DNA of 64,000 nucleotides from Methylobacterium aquaticum (lineage in GTDB: Bacteria > Pseudomonadota > Alphaproteobacteria > Rhizobiales > Beijerinckiaceae): contig NZ_CP043627.1 of the NCBI RefSeq assembly GCF_016804325.1, positions 6,417,001-6,481,000 of the forward strand, written 5' to 3'. The notes below the pieces were generated by a model that was given only the letters and a program-made list of their open reading frames with translations, did no database searches and was not told where the DNA came from. The position numbers and the translations under genes were made by a program. Positions 56,572-63,813 of the stretch are shown one piece after another; the stretch's first letter is position 1; every line of letters begins with the position of its first letter.

Positions 56572-57042
56572 TCAGTAGGTCCGCTGCTCGATGAAGTCGT
56601 CGGCGGTGTCGTCGTCGCTGATGTTGGTGGTGCCGCACCCGATCCACTGCGTGCGCCCGAAGTCGTCCTCGCCGCGCTCGTGGACCTCGTAGGTCTCACG
56701 GCCCTGGTACCAGTAGCGGTGCAGCGCGCCGCCGGACCGCCAGAAGAACACGCTCGGCAGGGTGCGGTCGCCCTTGATCGGCTCCAGGCACGCAGCGTCC
56801 TCGTAGAGCCCTTCCTCCGGCTCCGAGACGTTGTCGAGGAGGCTCGCGAGCTTGAACTTGAGTTCGGAGAAGGCGCAGGACCCGATCAGCGGGCCGCCAC
56901 GGTCGGTGGCCTCCCAGGCGGTCGAGGTCCCGAGGCGGTGAATGCCGATGGCGTTGCCGGGACGGGCGCGCTCGATGGCGCGCATAAGGGCGGCGCTGTT
57001 CGGCGCATTGCGGATGGCGGTGATGAGAGTGGCGTCGGCCAT
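56572..57042 (-). CDS. Hypothetical protein
   Basis: 156 residues beginning MADATLITAIRNAPNSAALMRAIERARPGNAIGIHRLGTSTAWEATDRGG. The open frame extends further upstream, but AAGGAG just before ATG 57042 supports this start. The C-terminal half is acidic and aromatic (YRYWYQGRETYEVHERGEDDFG-like). No family known to me. Confidence 0.6.
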   Translation of the reverse strand: MADATLITAIRNAPNSAALMRAIERARPGNAIGIHRLGTSTAWEATDRGGPLIGSCAFSELKFKLASLLDNVSEPEEGLYEDAACLEPIKGDRTLPSVFFWRSGGALHRYWYQGRETYEVHERGEDDFGRTQWIGCGTTNISDDDTADDFIEQRTY

Positions 57043-57185
57043 TAGGATGCTCCTTCTGCTTATGGGAGGATGTGCCCTGCCCATGACCGACATATACGTG
57101 CGGTCATGGATGGCGTCAAGCATTCACCAATACAAATCTCGCATTCTCCGAGTGTAAAGCGAGATCAATACTATGTAACGGATGA

Positions 57186-57467
57186 TCAGAAGGGGATTTC
57201 GTCGGGACCCCAGGCCGGCGACGGAGGGCGGGAGGCGGCCGCCGGCACGTCGTGGCAGCCGCTTCCGAGGCACCGGCGGTCGACGACGAACTGGCCGTCG
57301 ACGAGCAGCACCGTCTCGCGGTACCGCTCGCCCGGGGCGATGCCGCCGTCCCGGGGGCAGTCCGTGCAGAACCTCCCCCGGCGGGCGGCGTGCTCCCCCT
57401 TCCGGAGCACGCGCACGTCGGGGCCGGTGTCGGGCTCGTCGTCCTCGTCGCCCCAGGGGCTAGCCAT
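57186..57467 (-). CDS. Hypothetical protein with Cys-rich patch
   Basis: 93 residues. The central GRFCTDCPRDGGIAPGERYRETVLLVDGQFVVDRRCLGSGCHDVP has four or five Cys that could bind zinc. The start overlaps the stop region of the upstream gene by 8 bases. Part of the packed array; function unknown. Confidence 0.6.
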   Translation of the reverse strand: MASPWGDEDDEPDTGPDVRVLRKGEHAARRGRFCTDCPRDGGIAPGERYRETVLLVDGQFVVDRRCLGSGCHDVPAAASRPPSPAWGPDEIPF

Positions 57468-57867
57468 GGGCCGCCTCCCCGGAACCGGCGCAGGCGGTGC
57501 AGGTCACGGCATCGTGCCAGCCGCATCCCTCGTCGCACGGGTCCTCCTGGCTGCAGCCGCAGGCCCGGCAGACCGAGCCGACGACGGACGGGATGCGGAA
57601 CCGCGGCTTTCCGCCCGCGCCGTCGATCCACGTCCGGTCGATGCCGTCGATGTTGAGGGCAGCGGTTTCCAGGGCCTTGAGCGCTACTCGCTGGGCCTCG
57701 GCGCCAGCCCGGCCGGCCGGGTCTGGGAAAAACTCGGCGATGGCGCCCGCGACGGCGGCCTCCAGGGCCACCGCCCCGATCCGTGCCTGCTGCTCGGGCG
57801 AGAGCGTCGCCCAGACGGCCGCGCCGTCGAAGGGGGCCGGCGCGATGTTGCTGTTGTCCTTAGCCAT
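57460..57867 (-). CDS. Hypothetical protein with C-terminal zinc-finger-like region
   Basis: 135 residues. After a helical, Ala-rich body (WATLSPEQQARIGAVALEAAVAGAIAEFF), the end is Cys/His-rich: VCRACGCSQEDPCDEGCGWHDAVTCTACAG, with eight Cys arranged as C-x2-C-x-C and C-x2-C pairs. Such tails bind zinc in phage and plasmid proteins. Overlaps both neighbours by 8 bases. Confidence 0.65.
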   Translation of the reverse strand: MAKDNSNIAPAPFDGAAVWATLSPEQQARIGAVALEAAVAGAIAEFFPDPAGRAGAEAQRVALKALETAALNIDGIDRTWIDGAGGKPRFRIPSVVGSVCRACGCSQEDPCDEGCGWHDAVTCTACAGSGEAAHG

Positions 57868-58093
57868 GATCAGCCTCCTTCGGCGCGGGGGCGGCCGCCT
57901 CGCCGTCGGCGACGCCGGCGGCCTGCGCGATCAGCGCCAGGACGGCCCAGACGAAGACGAAGCCGGAGGCGAACAGCGCGGCGAAGAGGTCCCAGCCGTG
58001 CCCGGCCAGGACGAACAGGATGGCGACGATGGCCGCCGCAGAGAGGGAGACCCGCTCGGGGCCTCCGGCGATGAGAGCGAGGGCGGCGCGCAT
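57860..58093 (-). CDS. Small two-helix membrane protein
   Basis: 77 residues with two hydrophobic helices (SLSAAAIVAILFVLAGHG; LFAALFASGFVFVWAVLALIAQA) and a polar tail. It sits between a soluble zinc-finger-like gene and the first paralogue gene, with overlaps on both sides. Function unknown. Confidence 0.6.
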   Translation of the reverse strand: MRAALALIAGGPERVSLSAAAIVAILFVLAGHGWDLFAALFASGFVFVWAVLALIAQAAGVADGEAAAPAPKEADHG

Positions 58094-58848
58094 CAGGCGG
58101 CCGTCCTCGCCGGGCGGGCCGGCAGGTCGAGCGGCGTGTACTCGCAGCCTATCGTCGTGATGTAGTGGTCGAAGCGGACCTCGACCTTCAGATCCTCAAA
58201 GCGGTCGAAGCCGGTGCGGTCGACGCCGACGACGCCCCGGAGCTCGCGGATCATGTCGAGCCTGCGGTCGAGGTCCTTGACCTGCTCGTCGCTCGGCCCG
58301 AAGCGGCACAGGCTGACGGTCAGCACGAGCCTTCGCGGCAGGAGCCTGGCCTCGCACCATTCGACCGCGTCGCCGAGGCTGCGGACCCAGGTCGCAATGA
58401 GGTAATCCGCATGGCCGGCGGCGGCGGCGGGTGGGTTCCTGTCGATGTCCTCGAACGCCATCCGGCCGCGGTCGCGCTTGAGCCGCGCCAGGGCCTCCTT
58501 CGCCGCCACGTCGACGCCGGCCTCGGCCTGGCGGGCGCAGCCGTCGTCGAGGATCTCGCCGATGAGCCGCGAGCCCCAACGCGCCGCCTTCTCCACCTCC
58601 GTCTCGACGGGCACGAACAGCCGCTCGGTGACGGGGCCGGTGTCCGGCTCCGGCTCCGGCTTCCGCACGATCTCGTAGCCCGCCCTGTTGAGGGCCATGA
58701 TCAGGCAGGTCGCCTCGTTGCCGTGATGGAAGCGCCGGTCCTTGGCTTCCCCCATCTGGAAGGCGTTCGCCAGGGCGTCGCGGATGATGTCCCCGCTGCC
58801 GACGGGGGTGGCCTTGAACGGGGCTCGGGTGTCGTTGGTCTGGCGCAC
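58093..58848 (-). CDS. Hypothetical protein with shared ALNRAGYEIVRKP module (paralogue A)
   Basis: 251 residues from GTG 58848. Residues about 25-65 carry NEATCLIMALNRAGYEIVRKPEPEPDTG; the same ALNRAG-EIVRKP block is in the next gene. The C-terminal half (RRLVLTVSLCRFGPSDEQVKDLDRRLDMIRELRG...FEDLKVEVRFDHYITTIG) may be a separate domain. The open frame runs to 58902, but the RQTND start matches the RQNQA and RRQTT starts of the two following genes. No known family. Confidence 0.55.
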   Translation of the reverse strand: MRQTNDTRAPFKATPVGSGDIIRDALANAFQMGEAKDRRFHHGNEATCLIMALNRAGYEIVRKPEPEPDTGPVTERLFVPVETEVEKAARWGSRLIGEILDDGCARQAEAGVDVAAKEALARLKRDRGRMAFEDIDRNPPAAAAGHADYLIATWVRSLGDAVEWCEARLLPRRLVLTVSLCRFGPSDEQVKDLDRRLDMIRELRGVVGVDRTGFDRFEDLKVEVRFDHYITTIGCEYTPLDLPARPARTAA

Positions 58849-58895
58849 GGTGGCTGCCCTGAGAAACCGGGGTGGAGAGGGAAGGAATCGGGGGT

Positions 58896-58915
58896 GCGCC
58901 ACTGCCGCCTGGCGC
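58896..58915. repeat. Spacer hairpin GCGCCA-N8-TGGCGC, copy 1
   Basis: GCGCCA and TGGCGC arms with an 8-base loop in the gap between paralogues A and B. The same hairpin recurs at 60184-60203. Confidence 0.6.
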
Positions 58916-58933
58916 GCGACGGAGGGCGATGCC

Positions 58934-60142
58934 TCAGGCGGCCCTAGGCTCCGGATCGCGCGCGGCGTCCCAGGCGGACAGGACGACCTCCAGCCAGTTC
59001 TTCGGCACGAGAGGGTCGCCGTCCTCCGTCTCCCAGGCCTCGACCAGCGCGACGTGGCGACCGGTCGCCCGTTCGGTGACGACGACGTAGTGGGTGTCCC
59101 CGATTTCCGGCTCGTCCGTCAGGGGCGTGTCGGCGTCGTCCATGCCGGCGAGCGTCACCCGGCAGCCGTACCGCTCGGCCATGTCGTCAGCGGCCTGCCA
59201 GCGCAGACCCAGGTTCTTCCACTCGGGCTCCGGCGCCTCGGTGTTGGCGGTCCGGATCTCCGTGCCGGGCGGGAGCTCGAACGTGGCACCCGGCTTCAGC
59301 GCCACGGTCTCCGTCGCGCTCCACGCCGGAGGGTAGGACAGGCCGAAGCTGGCGGCACGCGCCCGCTCCTCGGCGATCTTGCGGTCGACCTCGACCGGGT
59401 CGCCGCCCATCTGGCGGATGACGTCGTCACGGGACATGTACCCCGCCCGGCAGGCCGCGAGCCACTTCTGGATGTCCTTGAGGCTGACGAAATCCCAGTT
59501 GCCGAGCCGGCGGGCGAACTCGATGCGGTCTTCGGTGGCCGAACCGGACACCGGGGCACGGGATGCGCCTTCGGCAAGAGCGCGGACTTCCTCGACGATG
59601 GTCCAGATCTCGAACGAGTGGCCGGGACCGTGAAGGATGGTCACGATGTTGCGCAGGCCGGTCTCCCAGCGGCGCTCGTAGCGCTCGCGGTCCGAACCGG
59701 TCATCTCCGGGGCCTCCGGCGGACGCACCTCGCGAACCAGGTCCTCGTAGGGGCCGACGACCAGCCTGTCGGGTGCCGGCTCGTCGGGGGCCAGGAACCG
59801 GCTCTCGACCCACGAGAAGGCGACCCAGCGCGAGCGAACGTCGCCACCGCCCTCACGGTCATTGGCGAGCGCCTTCGCGGCCCGGGTCACGGTGGCGACG
59901 TCGGAGCCCTCCGGAGCCAGAAGCGTGTGCGAGGTGAAGACGGGCCAGCCGATGCGCACGCTGAACTGAACTTGCTGAGCAGTCTGCGGCTTCCGCACGA
60001 TCTCGAAGCCCGCCCTGTTGAGGGCATCCATCACGTCGGAAGCGATGACCTCACCCGCCGCGGGATGGTCGAGGTCGATCCCCGTGAGGCATGCGTTGAA
60101 GGCTTTGTCGAAGGCTGCCTTGGAGGCTTGGTTCTGGCGCAC
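58934..60142 (-). CDS. Hypothetical protein with shared ALNRAGFEIVRKP module (paralogue B)
   Basis: 402 residues from GTG 60142, supported by AGGAG 7 bases upstream. The N-terminal MDALNRAGFEIVRKPQTAQQ block is shared with paralogue A. The C-terminal part includes LKPGATFELPPGTEIRT and a tail VVVTERATGRHVALVEAWETEDGDPLVPKNWLEVVLSAW. No catalytic motif is recognised. It is the largest gene of the minus-strand array. Confidence 0.6.
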   Translation of the reverse strand: MRQNQASKAAFDKAFNACLTGIDLDHPAAGEVIASDVMDALNRAGFEIVRKPQTAQQVQFSVRIGWPVFTSHTLLAPEGSDVATVTRAAKALANDREGGGDVRSRWVAFSWVESRFLAPDEPAPDRLVVGPYEDLVREVRPPEAPEMTGSDRERYERRWETGLRNIVTILHGPGHSFEIWTIVEEVRALAEGASRAPVSGSATEDRIEFARRLGNWDFVSLKDIQKWLAACRAGYMSRDDVIRQMGGDPVEVDRKIAEERARAASFGLSYPPAWSATETVALKPGATFELPPGTEIRTANTEAPEPEWKNLGLRWQAADDMAERYGCRVTLAGMDDADTPLTDEPEIGDTHYVVVTERATGRHVALVEAWETEDGDPLVPKNWLEVVLSAWDAARDPEPRAA

Positions 60143-60183
60143 GCGGCGCTCCTGATGAAACCGAGGTTGCGGGTGGATGGAGG

Positions 60184-60203
60184 GCGCCACCGTCGCCTGG
60201 CGC
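60184..60203. repeat. Spacer hairpin GCGCCA-N8-TGGCGC, copy 2
   Basis: Same arms as copy 1, in the gap between paralogues B and C. The context GGAGGCCCTCAGGC is also alike, so the spacers seem duplicated together with the gene starts. Confidence 0.6.
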
Positions 60204-60217
60204 GTCGACGGAGGCCC

Positions 60218-60970
60218 TCAGGCCGCGGCGGCGAGGGGCTGCTCGTCGCGCTTCAGCATCTCGGCGAGCTCAGGGGCGTCGGCATGAGCCGAGAACCAAG
60301 CGGCGACGCGGCCATGGCGGGTGACGTAGAACTCGCCGTCGATCAGCTCGCGCAGGAGCAGGTGCGGCTCGCCGGCCGGGATGACGAGGCCGGTTCCGTG
60401 GCAGACGTGGTCCTTGCGGCCGCGGACGACCTTCCGCGCGAGCTCGCGCACGTCGCCTTCCTTGCCGCCGTCGAAGGGCATCATCTGCAGGAAGTCGTCG
60501 TCGGTGACCTGCTCGGCGGCGCGGAGCTTGATCCACGCGAGGTCGGCGTCGTTCCAGCGCCCGCTCTCGATCCGGTCGATGATGCGGCCCTGGAGGTTGC
60601 GGAAGTGCTCGGGCATCTCCGGCTCCTCCATGTAGGCGACGACGATCTCCCAGACGTCCCACTTGGCCTTGGAGCCGAAGATCTCGACGATGGCCTCCAG
60701 GCGGGCGACGCAGTCCTCCGTCGCGAGCCGGTAGATGCCGGCGGCGAGGTCCTCGAACATGCGGTCGGCGGGCCGGAGCTCGGCGATGCGGGCGCCCCGG
60801 TTGTCGCAATCGAAGACATGCGCGTCGAGCCGGTAGGCCAGCCTCTGCCCGTTGCCCTCGCAACGGAAGGCTTGGTCCCGCCAGACGGCGTAATTGGCCC
60901 AGGCGGTGTCGGGAAGCTCGTCGACCCAGCGATGGGGCTGGTACGGGGTCTCGGTGGTCTGGCGCCTCAT
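60218..60970 (-). CDS. Hypothetical protein (paralogue-like leader, gene C)
   Basis: 250 residues. It lacks the ALNRAG block but its leader AGGAGCGCCCGATG closely matches that of gene B (AGGAGCGCCGCGTG). The body contains CVARLEAIVEIFGSKAKWDVWEIVVAYM and RKVVRGRKDHVCHGTGLVIPAGEPHLLLRELIDGEFYVTRHGRVAAWF; the CHGTGLVIPAGEP stretch may be a compact zinc or PIN-like feature. No family recognised. Confidence 0.6.
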   Translation of the reverse strand: MRRQTTETPYQPHRWVDELPDTAWANYAVWRDQAFRCEGNGQRLAYRLDAHVFDCDNRGARIAELRPADRMFEDLAAGIYRLATEDCVARLEAIVEIFGSKAKWDVWEIVVAYMEEPEMPEHFRNLQGRIIDRIESGRWNDADLAWIKLRAAEQVTDDDFLQMMPFDGGKEGDVRELARKVVRGRKDHVCHGTGLVIPAGEPHLLLRELIDGEFYVTRHGRVAAWFSAHADAPELAEMLKRDEQPLAAAA

Positions 60971-61010
60971 CGGGCGCTCCTATGGAAACCGGGGTTGCGG
61001 GAAGGGTGGA

Positions 61011-61355
61011 TCAGTCGTCGGCCAGCGAGGGCTGGCGACGGCGTTCGGCGCGCAGGGCCTGGTAGTGCTGGCCCTGGAGTTCGCGGCGGTATTCGGCCTC
61101 GATGGCCGGGTCCATGAGCAGCAGGGCGCGGTCCATCATCGCCTTCTCCGCGAGCGCATCGGCCCTGGAGACCTCGGCCTCGTCCGGGGCGTCCCAGTTG
61201 ATGCCGTCGTGCGAGAACTCGATGTCGAGGTCGGCCTCCATCGCCCATAGGGCGCCGAGGTCGACGAGGCTGCGTTCCATGTCCCGGTCGCCGGCCGTAC
61301 GCGCCGCGGAAAGGCGGGCGGTCAGGTCATCGACGGTCGTGATGGTATCGGTCAT
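61011..61355 (-). CDS. Hypothetical helical protein
   Basis: 114 residues, MTDTITTVDDLTARLSAARTAGDRDMERSLVDLGALWAMEADLDIEFSHDGINWDAPDEAEVSRADALAEKAMMD... Mostly acidic helices. Overlaps the downstream end of the HTH gene above it (ATGA). Not recognised. Confidence 0.6.
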   Translation of the reverse strand: MTDTITTVDDLTARLSAARTAGDRDMERSLVDLGALWAMEADLDIEFSHDGINWDAPDEAEVSRADALAEKAMMDRALLLMDPAIEAEYRRELQGQHYQALRAERRRQPSLADD

Positions 61356-61672
61356 GCGTCTCTCCCGAGGGTGGCGGCGACGAGGGCGACCGCCGCGGCA
61401 ACGCCGGCCTCGCCGGAGGCCTGGACGGCGAGGAACCGGAAGGTCGGCGGCGGGGCGTCGTCGCGGATGACGCCGGTCTTCGGGTCGCGGCGCAGGCCGA
61501 GGTGGGCCAGCACCGCCGGGTGGATCGCCTGCCGACCGAGGAGGCCTTTGCTGACGGCCGTCTGGGCCGCTCCGCGCGTCAGCGGGAGCTGACGGGCGAT
61601 GGCTTGCTGCGAGGGGGCTGCCTCGACGGCCTTGGCGAGCCGGGCGCGGGCTTGGCGTTCGGTCAGAATCAT
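61352..61672 (-). CDS. HTH-containing protein (Cro/KorB-like)
   Basis: 106 residues. LTERQARARLAKAVEAAPSQQAIARQLPLTRGAAQTAVSKGLLGRQAIHPAVLAHLGL is a helix-turn-helix in which SQQAIARQLPLTRGAAQTAV would be the HTH. The C-terminal part is hydrophobic-helical. Overlaps both neighbours by 4 bases. Confidence 0.65.
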   Translation of the reverse strand: MILTERQARARLAKAVEAAPSQQAIARQLPLTRGAAQTAVSKGLLGRQAIHPAVLAHLGLRRDPKTGVIRDDAPPPTFRFLAVQASGEAGVAAAVALVAATLGRDA

Positions 61673-62106
61673 GCCGACCTCCGGGGCGTCATCGGCGGCA
61701 GCTTCATCCCAGGCCGCGGCGGCAGGACCGGGCGAGGTGGCGCCACCGGGGCGGGCTCCGGCACCGGCGCGGGTTCCGGCTGCGGCGCGGCGGCGGCCTC
61801 CGCGGCCTCCTTGGCCTTCGCCTCGGCGCGTGCCCGGGCCGCGGCGTAAGGGTCGTAGTACGTCGGGGGCGGCGCCGGCTCGAACGGCTGGCGGTATTCC
61901 GTCAGCTTCCCGGCGAGGCGCTGGATCTCGGCCTTGGCGGCCTTCAGCAACGCCCGTTCGGTCTCGGCCACTTGCTCGCGAAGGCCCTGGCCCTGGTAGT
62001 GCTCCAGGCCGTCGGCGGCGAAACGGCATTCGGACATCAGCGCGGAGAGCCGCGCGCGGGTCTCCCTGGCGCCGAGGCGGTCGAGGCCGCTGGTCCACTT
62101 ATCCAT
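61669..62106 (-). CDS. Hypothetical protein with coiled coil and Pro-rich tail
   Basis: 145 residues. An N-terminal helical region (REQVAETERALLKAAKAEIQRLAGKL) is followed by an Ala/Glu stretch and a C-terminal Pro/Ala tail (PQPEPAPVPEPAPVAPPRPVLPPRPG). Looks structural. Overlaps the regulator gene above it. Confidence 0.6.
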   Translation of the reverse strand: MDKWTSGLDRLGARETRARLSALMSECRFAADGLEHYQGQGLREQVAETERALLKAAKAEIQRLAGKLTEYRQPFEPAPPPTYYDPYAAARARAEAKAKEAAEAAAAPQPEPAPVPEPAPVAPPRPVLPPRPGMKLPPMTPRRSA

Positions 62107-62311
62107 GGGACGCCTCCACGGGCCGGTACTCGACGGAGGTGTGCTTCGTCAGGCCGAGGGCCCGAAGGATCGCGGGGCCCGGGTCGCGACGGCCCGCCAG
62201 GGCGTCGTGGACATAGACCGTCGACACACGATGCTCGCGCGCGAAGGCGGTCTGCCCTCCCGCTTTATCTATGCTCGCCCGCAGGCGCTCCCTGACCTCA
62301 TCGACCGTCAC
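62099..62311 (-). CDS. Cro/C1 (XRE)-like transcriptional regulator
   Basis: 70 residues from GTG 62311, with AGGAG upstream. GGQTAFAREHRVSTVYVHDALAGRRDPGPAILRALGL is a complete Cro/C1-like HTH. It is the first gene of the 14-gene minus-strand array and is divergent from the plus-strand gene at 62455, like a phage-type switch. Confidence 0.8.
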   Translation of the reverse strand: MTVDEVRERLRASIDKAGGQTAFAREHRVSTVYVHDALAGRRDPGPAILRALGLTKHTSVEYRPVEASHG

Positions 62312-62327
62312 GACGCTCTCCTAGCTA

Positions 62328-62354
62328 TTGACGCGTAGAAGCGTAATATGCGTC
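62328..62354. promoter_or_regulatory. Iterated GCGTA/GCGTC half-sites in the divergent gap
   Basis: GCGTA at 62333, GCGTA at 62341 and GCGTC at 62350, spaced 8-9 bases, next to a TTGACG at 62328-62333. The Cro/C1-like protein of 62099 is the obvious candidate binder. Nearby, CGAAAG / CTTTCG (62425-62442) forms a hairpin just before the ribosome site of the 62455 gene. Confidence 0.4.
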
Positions 62355-62454
62355 GGAGCGCATTACAAGGGCTACTCGGGTGCAAACCCGGCGGCGACTG
62401 CTGGGTGCAATCTGGGTCACGAGGCGAAAGCTTCGACTTTCGAAGGATTACATC

Positions 62455-63015
62455 ATGAGTTCTTGGGGCGAGACGAAGGACGGGGCGACCAATCCTTCAA
62501 GGACAGGGACGCCAGTCCTTGTCCTGCCGGCCTGGGAGAGGGCGTACCGGGCGGTGCTCGCCGAGGATTTCCTCGCGCTGGGTGCGCGGATTTGTCCTGT
62601 GCAGAGGACCGACGAGCGTGTCCGGAGGGGCCGGTACGAGTACAGCTATCCCCGCGCGCACTACGCAGTGCCCCACGGCGCCGTCGTCGCCGTGGCCCCC
62701 GGCTCCGGACGCGTGCCGCACCGGGCCTACGTCGGCCGGGACGACGGCGTGGCCGAGATCTCCTCCGCGGCGGCCGAGGACCTGCTCGATCCCGCCGGCG
62801 CGAATCGGCGCGCATGGCGGCGCCGGGTGCTCGCCTCGGGGCTGACGGAGACGCCGCGCCGGTTCCGGATGGCGCCCGGCCACGGGTTCGAGCCGGAGAC
62901 GATCTACGACTGGTGCAGGCAGGAGTACGTGGCCGCCTGCACGAAGGCGGGGGAGAGGTACGTATGGCTACGCGCAGTCACGTATGCCGAGGCCGTCGCG
63001 CTTGGGATCGCGTGA
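62455..63015 (+). CDS. Hypothetical protein
   Basis: 186 residues. Segments such as VRRGRYEYSYPRAHYAVPHGAVVAVAPG and DWCRQEYVAACTKAGERYVWLRAVTYAEAVALGIA are basic and aromatic. No family recognised. Start at ATG 62455 with AAGGA 8 bases upstream; the frame is open from a GTG at 62380. The stop overlaps a small following frame (GTGA). Confidence 0.55.
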   Translation: MSSWGETKDGATNPSRTGTPVLVLPAWERAYRAVLAEDFLALGARICPVQRTDERVRRGRYEYSYPRAHYAVPHGAVVAVAPGSGRVPHRAYVGRDDGVAEISSAAAEDLLDPAGANRRAWRRRVLASGLTETPRRFRMAPGHGFEPETIYDWCRQEYVAACTKAGERYVWLRAVTYAEAVALGIA

Positions 63016-63089
63016 CGTACCGAGGGCAGCGCGTGTCGTATGCGTCGGGCCGCGGCAGGATGGCGGTGTCGGTCCTTAGGAGGGGATGA
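63012..63089 (+). CDS. Possible 25-residue coupled ORF
   Basis: GTG 63012 overlaps the stop of the previous gene as GTGA, and its own TGA at 63087-63089 overlaps the ATG of the next gene. Peptide VTYRGQRVSYASGRGRMAVSVLRRG, basic. This double overlap is what a translated coupling ORF would show, but it could be chance. Confidence 0.25.
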   Translation: MTYRGQRVSYASGRGRMAVSVLRRG

Positions 63090-63640
63090 TGAGGAAGATG
63101 TTGGCCGCATTCGCCCGGGCGCTCGCCGCGATGGGCCTAGTCATGGTGATGGTGGTTTGGGAAGGCGGAAAGCTCGTCTTGAAGACCGTCCGCGGCGTCC
63201 TGGCGCCGCGGCCCCCGGTCGCCGAAGCTGAGGCCGAGCTCGCGCACGAGATGGCGCAGCCGGCCGGCCCGAAGCCGCCGTCGCCGGCCGAGGCCTGGGG
63301 CCGCGCCGCGCTGCACTATCTCATGGGCGAGGCTCCGGAAGCCTCCGCGGCGCTGGACGATGCCGCCCGGGCCTATCTCGATGCCCTTTCCGAGGATCAG
63401 CAAGTCGCCCTGGCGCAGCACGACAACCGCACGGTCGGGCGTCATCTCCTGCGCGAGCGCCTCCTGCCGGACCTGCCGCGTCCAATGAGCCCGAGCGAGT
63501 ACCGCAACATCGAGGCGACCCGCGCGGCGGCCGGGGCGGCAGAGGCGCACCAGCGCCTCGTAGGCGACGACGCCAAGCGCCGCCACTTCATCGAGGTCCT
63601 CGATGAACTCCTCGCCGAGCCGATGCCACGAGGCCTCTGA
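63086..63640 (+). CDS. Hypothetical membrane-anchored protein
   Basis: 184 residues. A hydrophobic N-terminal helix (MLAAFARALAAMGLVMVMVVWEGGKLVLK) is followed by an Ala-rich soluble part (SEDQQVALAQHDNRTVGRHLLRERLLPDLPRPMSPSEYRNIEATRAAAG). AGGAGGGG is just upstream of the ATG. Likely in one transcript with the gene at 62455. Function unknown. Confidence 0.6.
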   Translation: MMRKMLAAFARALAAMGLVMVMVVWEGGKLVLKTVRGVLAPRPPVAEAEAELAHEMAQPAGPKPPSPAEAWGRAALHYLMGEAPEASAALDDAARAYLDALSEDQQVALAQHDNRTVGRHLLRERLLPDLPRPMSPSEYRNIEATRAAAGAAEAHQRLVGDDAKRRHFIEVLDELLAEPMPRGL

Positions 63641-63662
63641 TCGCGCCACCGCCGGAACGACG

Positions 63663-63695
63663 AAGCCCGCCCTGGTCGCCCGGGGCGGGCTTTTT
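63663..63695 (+). terminator. Rho-independent terminator
   Basis: AAGCCCGCCC / GGGCGGGCTT stem with a 10-base loop and TTTTT, 22 bases after the stop of the preceding gene. The best terminator in the window. Confidence 0.85.
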
Positions 63696-63813
63696 CGTGC
63701 CCGCAAATAAATCTGTGGATAACGTTCTTTCTTGCTTAAACCGGCTTGACCATTGCGCCCAGCGCACATCTCGGCATCACCGCAGCATCCCGTGATGCCG
63801 CACGGATGCCGTG

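Noticed and set aside
62312..62454. Cobalamin-type riboswitch
   Set aside because: GGGCTACTCGGGTGCAAACCC looked suggestive, but no B12-box or the rest of the fold is present.
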